The notes: generated from the letters alone by a model not told the origin. Counted from the first letter of the stretch, positions 1 through 10,725 are shown. The stretch is DNA of 64,000 nucleotides from an uncultured SAR86 cluster bacterium (GCA_902583575.1 CACHWY010000006.1:1-64000), one strand, 5' to 3'. Numbers and translations are program-made.

Positions 1-902
<902 letters not shown>

Positions 903-904
903 AA

Positions 905-1888
905 ATGAAATACAAAGCATATTTAGTTGAAGAAAATAATGGAGAGTTTGCAGGGTCTGTAAAAGAGCTTGATGTACCAGACTTAGAAGAAGGTCGACTT
1001 TTGATTAAGGTTAAGTATTCTTCTTTAAATTATAAAGATGCTCTTGCCGCAACTGGTGCAAAAGGTGTTGTAAGGTCATATCCGTTTGTTCCTGGTGTAG
1101 ATGTTGCGGGAGAGGTTATAAAATCTTCTTCTAATGATTTTATACCTGGTGATGAAGTTATTGCTACTGGATATAAAATAGGAATGGCAGAATTTGGTGG
1201 GTTTGGAGAAATTGTTCATTTACCATCAGAATGGGTAGTTAAATTACCTGAAAATTTATCTCTTTTTAATGCTATGTGTCATGGAACTGCTGGAATTACA
1301 GCAGCAGAGTGTGTAAATAAAATTATAAAGGGTGGTATTTCAAACACTCTTCCGGTTTTAGTTTCAGGCGCTACTGGAGGAGTTGGATCTATAGCAGTTA
1401 GTTTATTATCAAAACTAGGATACGAAGTGCATGCTATAACTGGTAAACCAGATGAGAATGAGATGCTAACTTCAATGGGAGCAACTAAAATAATTTCTAG
1501 AAGTGATTTTATGTCAGAACCATTAAAGCCACTTGATAAGGCATCATATTCATCAGCTGTCGATACTGTTGGCGGTGAGATGTTAGCTAAAATGATATCA
1601 ATGATATCTAATAACGGTGTAGTCTCTTGTTGTGGAAATGTTGGAGGCGCTATGTTTACTTCGTCCGTTTTTCCTTTTATTTTAAGAGGAGTTCAACTAT
1701 CAGGAGTTGATTCAGCAGAGTCTCCTATTAATCTTAAAAAAGAATTATGGAATCTTTTAGCTAATGAATGGCTAATAGATCTTAACAATCAAACAAAGAT
1801 AGTAAATATTCAAGAAATAGATAATGAAATTAAAAAAATTTTAGATGGCGGTCAAATTGGTAGAGTTGTTATTAAACACGGAGAATAA
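905..1888 (+). CDS. acuI: Zinc-independent MDR oxidoreductase, YhdH/AcuI type (acrylyl-CoA reductase family)
   Basis: A 327-residue medium-chain reductase. Family members reduce the C=C bond of acrylyl-CoA with NADPH; in marine bacteria AcuI clears acrylyl-CoA made during DMSP breakdown. Residues 38-47 (YSSLNYKDAL) and VPGVDVAGEV near 62-71 are typical of the YhdH/YhfP subgroup, and the nucleotide-binding SGATGGVGSIAV lies at about 154-165. The zinc ligands of classical alcohol dehydrogenases are absent, as expected. It follows trxB by 2 bp. The subfamily is clear, but the true substrate is inferred, because no other DMSP gene is present in the window. Confidence 0.85.
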   Translation: MKYKAYLVEENNGEFAGSVKELDVPDLEEGRLLIKVKYSSLNYKDALAATGAKGVVRSYPFVPGVDVAGEVIKSSSNDFIPGDEVIATGYKIGMAEFGGFGEIVHLPSEWVVKLPENLSLFNAMCHGTAGITAAECVNKIIKGGISNTLPVLVSGATGGVGSIAVSLLSKLGYEVHAITGKPDENEMLTSMGATKIISRSDFMSEPLKPLDKASYSSAVDTVGGEMLAKMISMISNNGVVSCCGNVGGAMFTSSVFPFILRGVQLSGVDSAESPINLKKELWNLLANEWLIDLNNQTKIVNIQEIDNEIKKILDGGQIGRVVIKHGE

Positions 1889-1890
1889 AT

Positions 1891-2025
1891 ATGGAAGATG
1901 ATGATTATAAAAAATACTACGAAACAGATGAAGCTAATCTAGATAGTAAATCTGATTCAAGGGTAATATTATTCTTAATTGTTGTAGCTGTTATAGCTTT
2001 CACTTATTGGACAGCTGTTCAATAA
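1891..2025 (+). CDS. Small single-span membrane protein (44 aa)
   Basis: ATG at 1891, two bases after the acuI stop, gives 44 residues ending just before the convergent SDR gene. The first about 24 residues are acidic and polar (MEDDDYKKYYETDEANLD), followed by one hydrophobic helix (VILFLIVVAVIAFTYW) and three residues outside. Its position right behind acuI suggests translation from the same message. I do not recognise a family. It could be a short membrane anchor or a regulator of a membrane complex, but nothing in the sequence says which. Confidence 0.6.
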   Translation: MEDDDYKKYYETDEANLDSKSDSRVILFLIVVAVIAFTYWTAVQ

Positions 2026-2026
2026 T

Positions 2027-2797
2027 TTATCTGGGCTTCATCCTCATTCCGGAGTCAAGCCTAATAGTTTCACCATTTAGATAAGCATTTTCTACAATAT
2101 GAATTGCTAAATCAGCAAATTCATTTGGTTGCCCGAACCTGTGGGGAAATTGAGTCGACTCTAATAATGGATCTCTTACTTTATCTGGTGCTAGTTGCAT
2201 TAATGGAGTATCGAAAATACCTGGAGCTATAGTACATACTCTAACAGCATGTCTAGCTAAATCTCTTGCAGCTGTTAAGGTTAAACCAATAACGCCTGCC
2301 TTTGATGCGCTATATGCAGACTGACCAATTTGCCCCTCATAACCTGCTATAGATGCTGTATTTATTATTACTCCTTTTTCACCTTTTGAACCTGGATCGT
2401 TTTTATCCATTAATTCAGCTGCAATCCTCATAACATTAAATGTTCCTACAAGATTTAAATTAATAATAAATTTAAATGCATCAAGTGGATGCGGAGCTTC
2501 TTTTCCAAGTATTCTTCCTGGATAGCCTGTACCAGCACAATTTACAGCAATATGTAATGCTCCAAATTTATCTTTTATTTGATTAACTGCATCAACAACA
2601 GGATCTTCTTCCATAATATCTGTAGAGATAAAAAGAACATTATCATCGCCTAAATCTTTAATAATTGCGTTAGCTTTGTCTTCATTAATATCTAAAATAA
2701 CTACTTTAGCGCCTTTTGCTACAAATGCTTCAACAGTTGCTTGACCTAATCCTGATGCGCCACCTGTAACTAGTGCCACTTTATCTTTTAATTTCAT
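2027..2797 (-). CDS. Short-chain dehydrogenase, 3-hydroxyacyl-CoA dehydrogenase type 2-like
   Basis: A 256-residue classical SDR. The N-terminal cofactor motif TGGASGLG (11-18) with an acidic residue after the second strand (VVILDINED) points to NAD rather than NADP. The active site is complete: NCAG near 86, Ser149, and YSASK with Tyr162 and Lys166. Overall layout resembles type II 3-hydroxyacyl-CoA dehydrogenases (HSD17B10-like), which act on short-chain hydroxyacyl-CoAs and related alcohols. It converges with the upstream trxB-acuI unit and is divergent from the porin gene; the 125 bp between them hold the sigma-54 promoter. Confidence 0.88.
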   Translation of the reverse strand: MKLKDKVALVTGGASGLGQATVEAFVAKGAKVVILDINEDKANAIIKDLGDDNVLFISTDIMEEDPVVDAVNQIKDKFGALHIAVNCAGTGYPGRILGKEAPHPLDAFKFIINLNLVGTFNVMRIAAELMDKNDPGSKGEKGVIINTASIAGYEGQIGQSAYSASKAGVIGLTLTAARDLARHAVRVCTIAPGIFDTPLMQLAPDKVRDPLLESTQFPHRFGQPNEFADLAIHIVENAYLNGETIRLDSGMRMKPR

Positions 2798-2865
2798 TGG
2801 TATTCCTTATAAATTTAATAAAAAATTATAACTTTTTTTATATAAATAAAATAATATTTTATTTT

Positions 2866-2881
2866 TGGCACGGAAATTGCA
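2866..2881 (+). promoter_or_regulatory. Sigma-54 (-24/-12) promoter of the porin-glnK-amt unit
   Basis: TGGCAC at 2866-2871 and TTGCA at 2877-2881, with exactly 10 bases between the invariant GG and GC, match the RpoN consensus essentially perfectly. The site lies about 40 bp upstream of the porin start at 2923, leaving a short leader with AGGAG at 2911. The genes behind it are classic nitrogen-regulated genes. No clear NtrC palindrome was found upstream. Confidence 0.85.
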
Positions 2882-2922
2882 TTTACATAAGTGTAAGTTT
2901 TTTTAATTTAAGGAGAAAAAAA

Positions 2923-3859
<937 letters not shown>

Positions 3860-3873
3860 ATTAAGGAAATATT

Positions 3874-5118
3874 ATGGAAGAAATTAAATTTGCATTAGAT
3901 ACATTTTATGCCGTAATGGCAGGAGCATTAGTTATGTGGATGGCAGCTGGTTTTACCATGCTAGAAGCTGGACTTGTTCAAAAGAAAGATGTATCAGAAA
4001 TTGTCACAAAAAATTTAGGCCTATATTCTATTGCATGTATCATGTATTTAGTTTGTGGTTTTGTACTAATGTATCCATCAGGTGGTGCATTTGGAGGTTT
4101 GTTAGAAGGTTATATTCCAGCAATTGGAACATCTTTAGGATTATCAACTGGATTACCTAACGAAGAAATTGGTATACCTTATGGTATGGATTATTCTCAG
4201 CAAGCTGACTTCTTTTTCCAAGTGGTTTTTGTTGCTACAGCAATGTCAATTGTATCTGGAGCGGTTGCTGGAAGAATGAAATTATTACCATTTTTTATGT
4301 TTGCTATTGTTCTAACTGGTTTTATATATCCTATTCAAGGTTATTGGAACTGGGGCGGAGGTTTTCTTAGTGAAATGGGTTATTCTGATTATGCTGGTTC
4401 AGGGACTGTTCACCTTTGCGGTGCAGCAGCTGCCTTAGCAGTTGTCTTAGTCTTAGGGCCAAGAAAAGGAAAATACTCCTCTAACGGTTCAGTAAATCCA
4501 ATGCCAGGCTCAAATATACCAATGGCAGCATTGGGTGTATGGATACTATGGTTAGGTTGGTTTGGTTTTAATGGTGGTTCTGAACTTGCGGTGGCAAGTG
4601 AAGGGAGTGCTATTGCTGTCAGCCAGGTATTTTTAAATACAAATATGGCTGCTGCAGGTGGAGTTGTTGCTGCCTTGCTAATTAGCTTATTTATGACAGG
4701 TAAAATGGATGTAACTATGGCTATGAATGGTGCTATTGCTGGTTTGGTAGCCATTACCGCAGACCCATTAAGTCCCTCAGGTGGAACAGCTATTATAGTT
4801 GGAGCATTAGGAGGTATATTAGTATATTTTTCTATCTTAACTTTAGAGAAAAAAGGTATTGATGATCCAGTTGGAGCCATATCTGCTCATGGGATAGTAG
4901 GTATATTTGGAGTATTAGCTGTAAGTTTTACAGGCGGTGCATCATTTATTACACAATTAGTTGGCGTAATATCAATTGCAGGATTTACATTTGTTATGAG
5001 TTTATTAGCTACTATTGCTATAAATTCTATAATGCCAATAAGAGCAAGTGATGAAGAACAAGATCTTGGTCTTGATGTATCTGAAATAGGTATAGAAGCT
5101 TATCCTGAATTTAAATAA
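3874..5118 (+). CDS. amt: Ammonium transporter, Amt family (first copy)
   Basis: 414 residues with about 11 hydrophobic spans, the standard size and topology for an Amt channel that passes ammonia/ammonium through the inner membrane. The pore-histidine regions are recognisable (SGTVHLCGAAAALAV and ISAHGIVGIFGVLAV), as is the FFFQVVFVATAMSIVSGAVA segment around the outer gate. No signal peptide is evident. AGGAAA at about 3864 precedes the start. Last gene of the porin-glnK-amt unit; an intrinsic terminator follows. Confidence 0.95.
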   Translation: MEEIKFALDTFYAVMAGALVMWMAAGFTMLEAGLVQKKDVSEIVTKNLGLYSIACIMYLVCGFVLMYPSGGAFGGLLEGYIPAIGTSLGLSTGLPNEEIGIPYGMDYSQQADFFFQVVFVATAMSIVSGAVAGRMKLLPFFMFAIVLTGFIYPIQGYWNWGGGFLSEMGYSDYAGSGTVHLCGAAAALAVVLVLGPRKGKYSSNGSVNPMPGSNIPMAALGVWILWLGWFGFNGGSELAVASEGSAIAVSQVFLNTNMAAAGGVVAALLISLFMTGKMDVTMAMNGAIAGLVAITADPLSPSGGTAIIVGALGGILVYFSILTLEKKGIDDPVGAISAHGIVGIFGVLAVSFTGGASFITQLVGVISIAGFTFVMSLLATIAINSIMPIRASDEEQDLGLDVSEIGIEAYPEFK

Positions 5119-5141
5119 TTTGTAGCTATCTCATTATTATT

Positions 5142-5169
5142 AAAAGGGTTGTTTATTAACAACCCTTTT
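5142..5169 (+). terminator. Terminator after glnK-amt
   Basis: A perfect 12-bp inverted repeat (AAAAGGGTTGTT at 5142-5153 and its complement at 5158-5169) with a 4-base loop, ending in a T run. It lies 23 bp after the amt stop and ends the first nitrogen transcript, which explains why the second amt has its own promoter. Confidence 0.8.
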
Positions 5170-5235
5170 CATTAAAGGAGCATAAAATTTATTTTTGTTC
5201 AAAAAGAAGGTGTTTTTTTAATCTTAATCTTTTTT

Positions 5236-5251
5236 TGGCATATAAATTGCA
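5236..5251 (+). promoter_or_regulatory. Sigma-54 promoter of the second amt gene
   Basis: TGGCAT at 5236-5241 and TTGCA at 5247-5251 with the required 10 bases between GG and GC, preceded by a T tract. The arrangement repeats the promoter at 2866. The second amt gene starts at 5294, a normal leader length away, with AGGGGGA just before it. Confidence 0.8.
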
Positions 5252-5293
5252 TGTATTAATATATAGAATTAAATAATTATCAGGGGGAAAATT

Positions 5294-6574
5294 TTGAATA
5301 CATTATTAAGAATAGGTTTGGTACTACTATTTGTACCTAGTTTAACAGCCAGTGAATTAGATTCTGGTGACACAGCTTGGATATTAACTGCAACTGCATT
5401 AGTTTTATTTATGACATTGCCTGGTTTGGCATTGTTTTATGGCGGCCTGGTTAGATCTAAGAATGTCCTTTCTGTATTAATGCAATGCTTCACTATAGCT
5501 TGCTTAATGTCTGTTTGTTGGGTTGTTTACGGATACAGTCTTGCATTTAAAGGTGATGGAAGTTTTTTTGGTGATTTTAGTGCCTTATTTTTAAGTGGAG
5601 TAGGAAGAGATTCTTTAAGTGGTACATTGCCTGAGTCTCTTTTTATAACATTCCAGATGACATTCGCAATAATTACCCCTGCCCTCGTGGTTGGTGCTTT
5701 TGCTGAAAGAATGAGATTTTCAGCAATGTGTCTTTTTTCAATTGCTTGGTTTACATTAGTCTATGTACCAGCCTGCCATATGGTTTGGGGTGGTGGATAC
5801 CTTGGAAGTATCGGAGTTATAGATTTTGCAGGAGGTTTGGTTGTTCATGCTACTTGTGGTTTAGGCGCGCTTGTAGCAGCTGTTTATCTTGGTCCCAGGA
5901 AGGGATTTAATAAAATTGCTCTCCCTCCACATAATAGAACTATGGTGATGATTGGTGCATCAATGTTGTGGGTAGGATGGTTTGGATTTAATGCAGGTAG
6001 TGCTGTAGCAGCAGATGGTTCAGCAGGTATGGCAATGTTGGTCACACATATAAGCGCTTCCGTTGCAGCATTAACTTGGATGGGTATTGAATGGATTAAA
6101 TCTGGTAAAGCTACCATGATCGGTATCGCAACAGGAATGGTTGCCGGATTGGCAACAATCACGCCAGCATCAGGCACAGTAGGACCTGGTGGTGCACTAT
6201 TAATTGGTTTATTGGCTGGTTTTGTATGTTTTTATGCAACTCAAATGGTTAAATCAACATTTGAAATTGATGATTCTTTAGATGTTTTCCCAGTTCATGG
6301 AGTTGGAGGAATACTTGGAATTATCATGTTAGCTATTGTTGGTGACCCTAATGGGTTATTGGGTTCTGGGGCATCGGGTATATCTGATGATGGTGTTATG
6401 GCACAACTTTTAATTCAACTTCAAGGAGTTTTAGTAATTGGTATTTGGACATTAGTTGTTACATACATAATATTAAGGGTTCTAAATATGTTTACTGAGA
6501 TTAGAGTTTCAGAAGAAGGTGAAGAGGAAGGCCTTGATGTATACGAACATAATGAACAAGGATATAGCTTATAA
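5294..6574 (+). CDS. amtB: Ammonium transporter, Amt family (second copy, with signal peptide)
   Basis: 426 residues, starting at a TTG that follows the strong ribosome site AGGGGGA at 5282-5288. A cleavable signal sequence (MNTLLRIGLVLLFVPSLTAS) precedes SGDTAWILTATALVLFMTLPG, as in AmtB proteins whose N-terminus is processed. Pore-histidine regions are present (VVHATCGLGAL and FPVHGVGGILGI). It is only distantly similar to the first Amt, so the two are probably different subtypes with different affinity or role rather than a recent duplication. Its own sigma-54 promoter lies at 5236-5251 and a hairpin follows the stop. Confidence 0.95.
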   Translation: MNTLLRIGLVLLFVPSLTASELDSGDTAWILTATALVLFMTLPGLALFYGGLVRSKNVLSVLMQCFTIACLMSVCWVVYGYSLAFKGDGSFFGDFSALFLSGVGRDSLSGTLPESLFITFQMTFAIITPALVVGAFAERMRFSAMCLFSIAWFTLVYVPACHMVWGGGYLGSIGVIDFAGGLVVHATCGLGALVAAVYLGPRKGFNKIALPPHNRTMVMIGASMLWVGWFGFNAGSAVAADGSAGMAMLVTHISASVAALTWMGIEWIKSGKATMIGIATGMVAGLATITPASGTVGPGGALLIGLLAGFVCFYATQMVKSTFEIDDSLDVFPVHGVGGILGIIMLAIVGDPNGLLGSGASGISDDGVMAQLLIQLQGVLVIGIWTLVVTYIILRVLNMFTEIRVSEEGEEEGLDVYEHNEQGYSL

Positions 6575-6587
6575 ATGTAACTAAATT

Positions 6588-6661
6588 AAAGGCAACACAT
6601 GCATTATTCATTCATAAATCTCCCCCTTTCTATGATGATATGCAGTTTAAGTGTTGCCTTT
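6588..6661. terminator. Long-loop inverted repeat between convergent genes
   Basis: AAAGGCAACAC at 6588-6598 is exactly complementary to 6651-6661, separated by 52 bases. Inside, TGCAT near 6600 can pair with ATGCA near 6640, so the RNA could form one long imperfect hairpin. It lies 13 bp after the amtB stop and 6 bp before the stop of the convergent acyltransferase gene, so it may terminate both transcripts. The unusually long stem-loop is discussed in the findings. Confidence 0.55.
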
Positions 6662-6666
6662 GATTT

Positions 6667-7809
6667 TTAAGTATTTAGTGAATTGCTATATTGATCTAAA
6701 AAATAAGGATGTATCTCATCTGCAATATTTTCCATTCTTTCATTCAAATAAATAATTGCAGCATCTAGGTCATTTTCTGAAAAATCATTTACTGGAATTT
6801 CTTTACCTTGAATAATTGCAGCAGCAATATTTGTAGGATGGATTTTATATAACTCATTGATTTTATCTGTAATTAATTTAGCTGCATCATCATAAGAGTT
6901 AGTAGAAAAATTAAGCTGTGATCCAATAGAAATTGAAACATTGCCCTTATGCCCTCTTATACCCTCAGATATACTTATTAAATCTTCTTTAGGCTCTTTA
7001 ATATATTCATTATTTAAATCTGTTAAAAAAAGTTCACGTGCCTTAGTGAGATCATTAGGATCTTTTTCATAAGAAATTGAAACCGGAATAACATTTAAAT
7101 TATTTAAATATTCATCTAAAGGTATTCTTTTCCTTCCATTTAGATGAATCATTTTTAAAACTGATGGATCGGTAAAATCATTGCCATCTTTAGATCTGCC
7201 TTGTTTTTGAGCAATCCATATAGATTCATGCTTCTCTGTAATACTATTAAATATAAATTCAGAAGCAAGAAATAAGCTCTTATATATATCTTTTTTTGAT
7301 TTATCACTTCTATCAATAATAAAGCTTTTATTTAATCTCATTAAATCAGAGGCCCATTTCTCACTTAAAAGATTGTTGCCAACAGCATTATTGGTAGTAC
7401 CAAGTTTGTTTTGATGCAGTATTAAATTTAATAGTGCAGAATCTAATGTTATATCCCTATGATTAGATATAAATAAATATGCTTTATTAGGGTTCAAATT
7501 CTCTAACCCATCTGTAGAGAACTCATTAATTGTATTATCAATAACATCTAAAACAACTCCTTCAAATAAGTCTTGATAACTTTTAATATCATTAATATTT
7601 TTTACCTTACTTTTTAAAATCACACTTAATATTTTTCTTGAAAAAGGAATATGTTTTAAATACCTATATTGATCGGTTTCTAATAAGGTTTTTAGAAATC
7701 TTCTATTATTTGAAAGATTAATCAAGACATCATGAACTTCTTGATCATAATAAGGTCTTATTGAATCAAATTTTTTCACAGATAAGCCTAGGCATAATAT
7801 GATAATCAT
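6667..7809 (-). CDS. PlsC-fold glycerolipid acyltransferase
   Basis: 380 residues from the ATG at 7809. Acyl transfer to a glycerol-3-phosphate-type acceptor is indicated by the acyltransferase block SNHRDITLDSAL (His117, Asp123, an HX5D spacing known from this soluble subgroup) and the acceptor block IWIAQKQGRSKDGND near 195. No membrane span is obvious apart from the doubtful first ten residues. The conserved start of relatives (FDSIRPYYDQEV here) suggests that a GTG at 7777-7779 could be the real start, giving 370 residues. Its neighbour in divergent orientation is a glycerophosphodiesterase, so both may serve phospholipid turnover. Confidence 0.75.
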   Translation of the reverse strand: MIIILCLGLSVKKFDSIRPYYDQEVHDVLINLSNNRRFLKTLLETDQYRYLKHIPFSRKILSVILKSKVKNINDIKSYQDLFEGVVLDVIDNTINEFSTDGLENLNPNKAYLFISNHRDITLDSALLNLILHQNKLGTTNNAVGNNLLSEKWASDLMRLNKSFIIDRSDKSKKDIYKSLFLASEFIFNSITEKHESIWIAQKQGRSKDGNDFTDPSVLKMIHLNGRKRIPLDEYLNNLNVIPVSISYEKDPNDLTKARELFLTDLNNEYIKEPKEDLISISEGIRGHKGNVSISIGSQLNFSTNSYDDAAKLITDKINELYKIHPTNIAAAIIQGKEIPVNDFSENDLDAAIIYLNERMENIADEIHPYFLDQYSNSLNT

Positions 7810-7844
7810 ATATTTTACATTAATAATGTATACAATACCGATGA

Positions 7845-8579
7845 ATGAAGACTTATCTTAAATATGATGGACTTACTGTTCTTGCACACAGGGGTGGCGC
7901 TGAAGAATCATATGAAAATACACTTGAATCTTTTGAATACTCACAGTCTTTGGGTTGTAAGTTCATTGAAACAGATGTGCAGGTATCTTCTGATGGAGTT
8001 CCGTATATATTTCATGATGATGACCTAAAAAGAATTTGTGATATACCAAAAAAATTTGATTCATTAAAAAGTGATGAAATTGAAAATCTCACCATATTTA
8101 ACAATTGTAAAATTCCTAGACTAGAAGATGCTTTGAATCAGTTTCCTGAATTATCATTTCAAATAGATTTTAAAACCGATGGGGTTGTTGAATCAGCTTT
8201 AGATATTATTCAAAAGACTAATTCATCAGATAGAGTGTGTGTTGCCAGCTTCAGCAGTAAAAGATTAGAACGTGTTAGGTCTATTTCACCAGACTTATGT
8301 ATATCAATGGGTCCAAATGAGGTCTTCAAAACTTTGCTTTCAAGATATAAATTAATTAATAGTCCTCTTAAAGGAGATTGTTTACAGGTTCCAATGAAAT
8401 ACTATGGTTTAAGGATAGTAACTAAAAAATTTGTTGAATATCTCAAGTCTAAAAATATAAAAATCATGGTTTGGACTATAAATGATATTGAAACTTTCAA
8501 ATATTTAATACAACTCAAAGTTGATGGAATCATTACAGATAGGCCAAAGTTATTATTTGAGACACTAAAAAATAATTAA
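7845..8579 (+). CDS. ugpQ: Glycerophosphodiester phosphodiesterase
   Basis: 244 residues without a signal peptide, so probably cytoplasmic, like UgpQ. It hydrolyses glycerophosphodiesters to glycerol-3-phosphate and an alcohol. The catalytic and metal residues are seen in LAHRGG (His15), FIETDVQVSSDG (Glu42, Asp44) and FHDDDLKR (His57), and the barrel ends with IKIMVWTINDIE and DGIITDRP, both typical of GDPD proteins. It diverges from the acyltransferase gene with 35 bp between starts and ends overlapping the stop of the small membrane protein on the other strand. Confidence 0.92.
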   Translation: MKTYLKYDGLTVLAHRGGAEESYENTLESFEYSQSLGCKFIETDVQVSSDGVPYIFHDDDLKRICDIPKKFDSLKSDEIENLTIFNNCKIPRLEDALNQFPELSFQIDFKTDGVVESALDIIQKTNSSDRVCVASFSSKRLERVRSISPDLCISMGPNEVFKTLLSRYKLINSPLKGDCLQVPMKYYGLRIVTKKFVEYLKSKNIKIMVWTINDIETFKYLIQLKVDGIITDRPKLLFETLKNN

Positions 8580-8761
8580 AGATATTTTCTTGCAAGCCTA
8601 GTTATCACTGCATACATTGGAATGATGATAGTTGTTGTAATAAGTAATTCAACCGTAACAGAATAATCAAGAAAGCTTCTAATAAATGGAGCTATTACAA
8701 AAGCAGTAATTGCTCCTAATACACTATAAAAAATTATAGACTTTGTGCTAAACAGCTTCAT
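8576..8761 (-). CDS. Small two-span membrane protein (61 aa)
   Basis: 61 residues, with hydrophobic segments at about 8-25 and 38-54 and a basic tail (RLARKYL). Its start overlaps the end of the upstream MFS gene by 14 bp, so it is probably translated from the same message. No family recognised. Codon use and the operon overlap support a real gene, but function is unknown; an accessory subunit of the transporter is one possibility. Confidence 0.55.
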   Translation of the reverse strand: MKLFSTKSIIFYSVLGAITAFVIAPFIRSFLDYSVTVELLITTTIIIPMYAVITRLARKYL

Positions 8762-9983
8762 GTTTTACTTTTAATAGAACAATACCACCAAGAACAAATA
8801 GTAAAATAACAGGTAATAAGCCTAATTGGATATTATCAGGCGATAGCGCCACCCCAACAAGCGTAGGACCAATAAAAGCTCCAGCTTTACCAAACATATT
8901 AAAGAAACCAAAAAATTCTCCAGCTCTTTCAGCTGGAATTATTGTTGCAAAAAAGGATCTTGAACTTGCTTGAATCCCACCTTGCACACTACCAACTAGA
9001 GCAGCAAGAACATAAAACTCAATCGCATTAGATAATGTAAGTGAGAATATTATTACTCCAATATATATCAAGATTGAAAGATTAATGACCAGCTTATCAT
9101 TGTATTTTTCTGCTACATATGCCCATATCAGAGTGAATGGAAATGCAACGAATTGAACTATTAACAAACCAACAATGATTGCACTATCGTCTAAGCTCAA
9201 TAATTTTGCATACAGAACAGCAGAACTCATTACAGTATGAACTCCATCAATATATAAGAAAAATGCTAGCAAAAATAAAAATATCTTTTTATTTTCAGAG
9301 ATAGATTTTATTGTTGAATAAGTTTTCTTAAATGATTCTACAATTATATTGCGTTGATTTTTATGTTGAATAACTTTTTCATCTTTATACGTTATGGCTA
9401 AAGGGAGAAGAAATAAAAACCACCATATAGAAACAGTTAGAAAGGCAAACAAAATTGCTTCAGCAGAGTTCTCAAACCATAAGCTTTCCCAGAACATAAA
9501 CATTACTGAATTGATTAAAAAAAGTAAGCCGCCACCAAAATAGCCCCATGCATACCCTATTCCAGAAATTTTTGAATATCGATCAGGGCTTGTAATTTTT
9601 ACCAAAATTTTGTCATACAAAATATTACCGGCCGAAAAGAAGTAATTAGCAATACCAAAAAAGATTAAAGCAGATACCCACATTCCTGCTTCAGTAAAAA
9701 ATAATACTCCTACACAAATAATTGAGATTGTTGTGAAAGTTATAAAAATCTTTTTTGTTGACCCATTGATATCTGTTAATGCTCCAATGACAGGCGCGCT
9801 TATAAAAAGAAGAAAGTTAGAAAGAGCTATTGTCCATAGCAAGTATGCTGCTGACTGGACTGAGGTTAAATCCTTTCCCCAAAACTCTGGAAAAAATAAT
9901 GGAAAAAATGCTGCTAAAACAGTTGTAGCAAATGCTGAATTACCAAGATCGTATGAGATCCATGCTTTTTCAAGTTTAGACAT
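8748..9983 (-). CDS. UMF1 (Atg22-like) family MFS transporter
   Basis: 411 residues with about 12 hydrophobic spans. The opening LEKAWISYDLGNSAFATTVLAAFFPLFF is split here only for description; the WISYDLGNSAFATTV block is the signature of the UMF1 group, named after yeast Atg22, which exports amino acids from the vacuole. ASSRSFFATIIPAERAGEFFGFF near 340 is the other conserved block. Bacterial substrates are not established. It is followed by a small membrane protein in overlapping frames. Confidence 0.85.
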   Translation of the reverse strand: MSKLEKAWISYDLGNSAFATTVLAAFFPLFFPEFWGKDLTSVQSAAYLLWTIALSNFLLFISAPVIGALTDINGSTKKIFITFTTISIICVGVLFFTEAGMWVSALIFFGIANYFFSAGNILYDKILVKITSPDRYSKISGIGYAWGYFGGGLLFLINSVMFMFWESLWFENSAEAILFAFLTVSIWWFLFLLPLAITYKDEKVIQHKNQRNIIVESFKKTYSTIKSISENKKIFLFLLAFFLYIDGVHTVMSSAVLYAKLLSLDDSAIIVGLLIVQFVAFPFTLIWAYVAEKYNDKLVINLSILIYIGVIIFSLTLSNAIEFYVLAALVGSVQGGIQASSRSFFATIIPAERAGEFFGFFNMFGKAGAFIGPTLVGVALSPDNIQLGLLPVILLFVLGGIVLLKVKHEAV

Positions 9984-10093
9984 TTTATTATTTTGAAAAA
10001 TACTATAAATTTATGTAAGTTTACAGGTTAAATGATTAAATATGTTGAAAAGGAATATTTTTTAATATAATTATAAGTCAAAGGAGAATACAA

Positions 10094-10192
10094 ATGGATG
10101 ATAATACAACTATAAAATACGGAACATTATTTATTGTTGGAATAGGTGTGATTGTCTTTGTTCTTGGTTTAGGTGCTTACTTATTCTTTTAA
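10094..10192 (+). CDS. Tiny single-span membrane protein (32 aa)
   Basis: ATG at 10094 with AAGGAG at 10081-10086, giving 32 residues: a short polar head MDDNTTIKYG and one hydrophobic helix with regularly spaced glycines (GIGVIVFVLGLGAY). The stop overlaps the end of hinT on the other strand by 4 bp. The good ribosome site and glycine pattern argue for a real product, but no family is known to me. Confidence 0.5.
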   Translation: MDDNTTIKYGTLFIVGIGVIVFVLGLGAYLFF

Positions 10193-10530
10193 CCAGGCGG
10201 CCAATTAAGCGGTCTTCCTGATAGTAAGTGAAGGTGTAAATGAAATACACTCTGACCTGCTTTAGCACCATTGTTTACTACCAACCTAAATGTTTCATCT
10301 AAACCTAATTGATTAGCGATTTGGCCTGCCAAAAGCATCAAATGGCCTAAGATATCTTGGTCTTCATCTGTAGCATCAGATAATTTAGGAATTACTTTTT
10401 TTGGAATGATTAATAAATGGGTCGGAGCTTGTGGACTGATATCTTTTATTACTATTGATATATCATCTTCATATAATATTTCTGCTGGAATCTCTTTATT
10501 AATTATTTTTTCAAATAAAGTTAAAGACAT
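10189..10530 (-). CDS. hinT: HIT family nucleotide-binding hydrolase
   Basis: 113 residues. The histidine triad HLHLHLLSGRP (His97, His99, His101) is complete and the N-terminal FEKIINKEIPAEILYED is the standard HinT/PKCI opening. These proteins cleave purine phosphoramidates such as AMP-lysine. It follows a small membrane gene by 2 bp and probably belongs to a dedA-small gene-hinT transcript. Confidence 0.95.
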   Translation of the reverse strand: MSLTLFEKIINKEIPAEILYEDDISIVIKDISPQAPTHLLIIPKKVIPKLSDATDEDQDILGHLMLLAGQIANQLGLDETFRLVVNNGAKAGQSVFHLHLHLLSGRPLNWPPG

Positions 10531-10532
10531 AA

Positions 10533-10721
10533 TTATAAAAACGCTCTAAAGAATCTAAAACCTATATAAAAAATTGCAGCAGTCATTAAAATTGCTAGAA
10601 AAATAATTAATAAGTCTCTTAATGTTTGAAGAAGTCTACCCTGTCTTCCAGCATTAATTAATTGAAATAATAAATACATCACTGCGATTGTACTTACGAC
10701 TAAAATAAAAATAGTTAACAT
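10533..10721 (-). CDS. Small two-span membrane protein (62 aa)
   Basis: 62 residues with hydrophobic helices at about 2-22 and 37-56 joined by a basic loop (NAGRQGRLLQTLRD). It lies 4 bp after dedA and 2 bp before hinT, so it is part of that transcript. Resembles the short uncharacterised membrane proteins often found beside hinT, but I cannot assign a family with certainty. Confidence 0.6.
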   Translation of the reverse strand: MLTIFILVVSTIAVMYLLFQLINAGRQGRLLQTLRDLLIIFLAILMTAAIFYIGFRFFRAFL

Positions 10722-10725
10722 AAAA

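Noticed and set aside
4410-4880. 156-residue open frame on the minus strand inside the first amt gene
   Set aside because: It is the mirror of a strongly conserved Amt frame, has Pro/Ala-rich low-information composition and no ribosome site. Same reasoning removes the other antisense frames, for example 5884-6177, 14064-14306 and 35438-35746.
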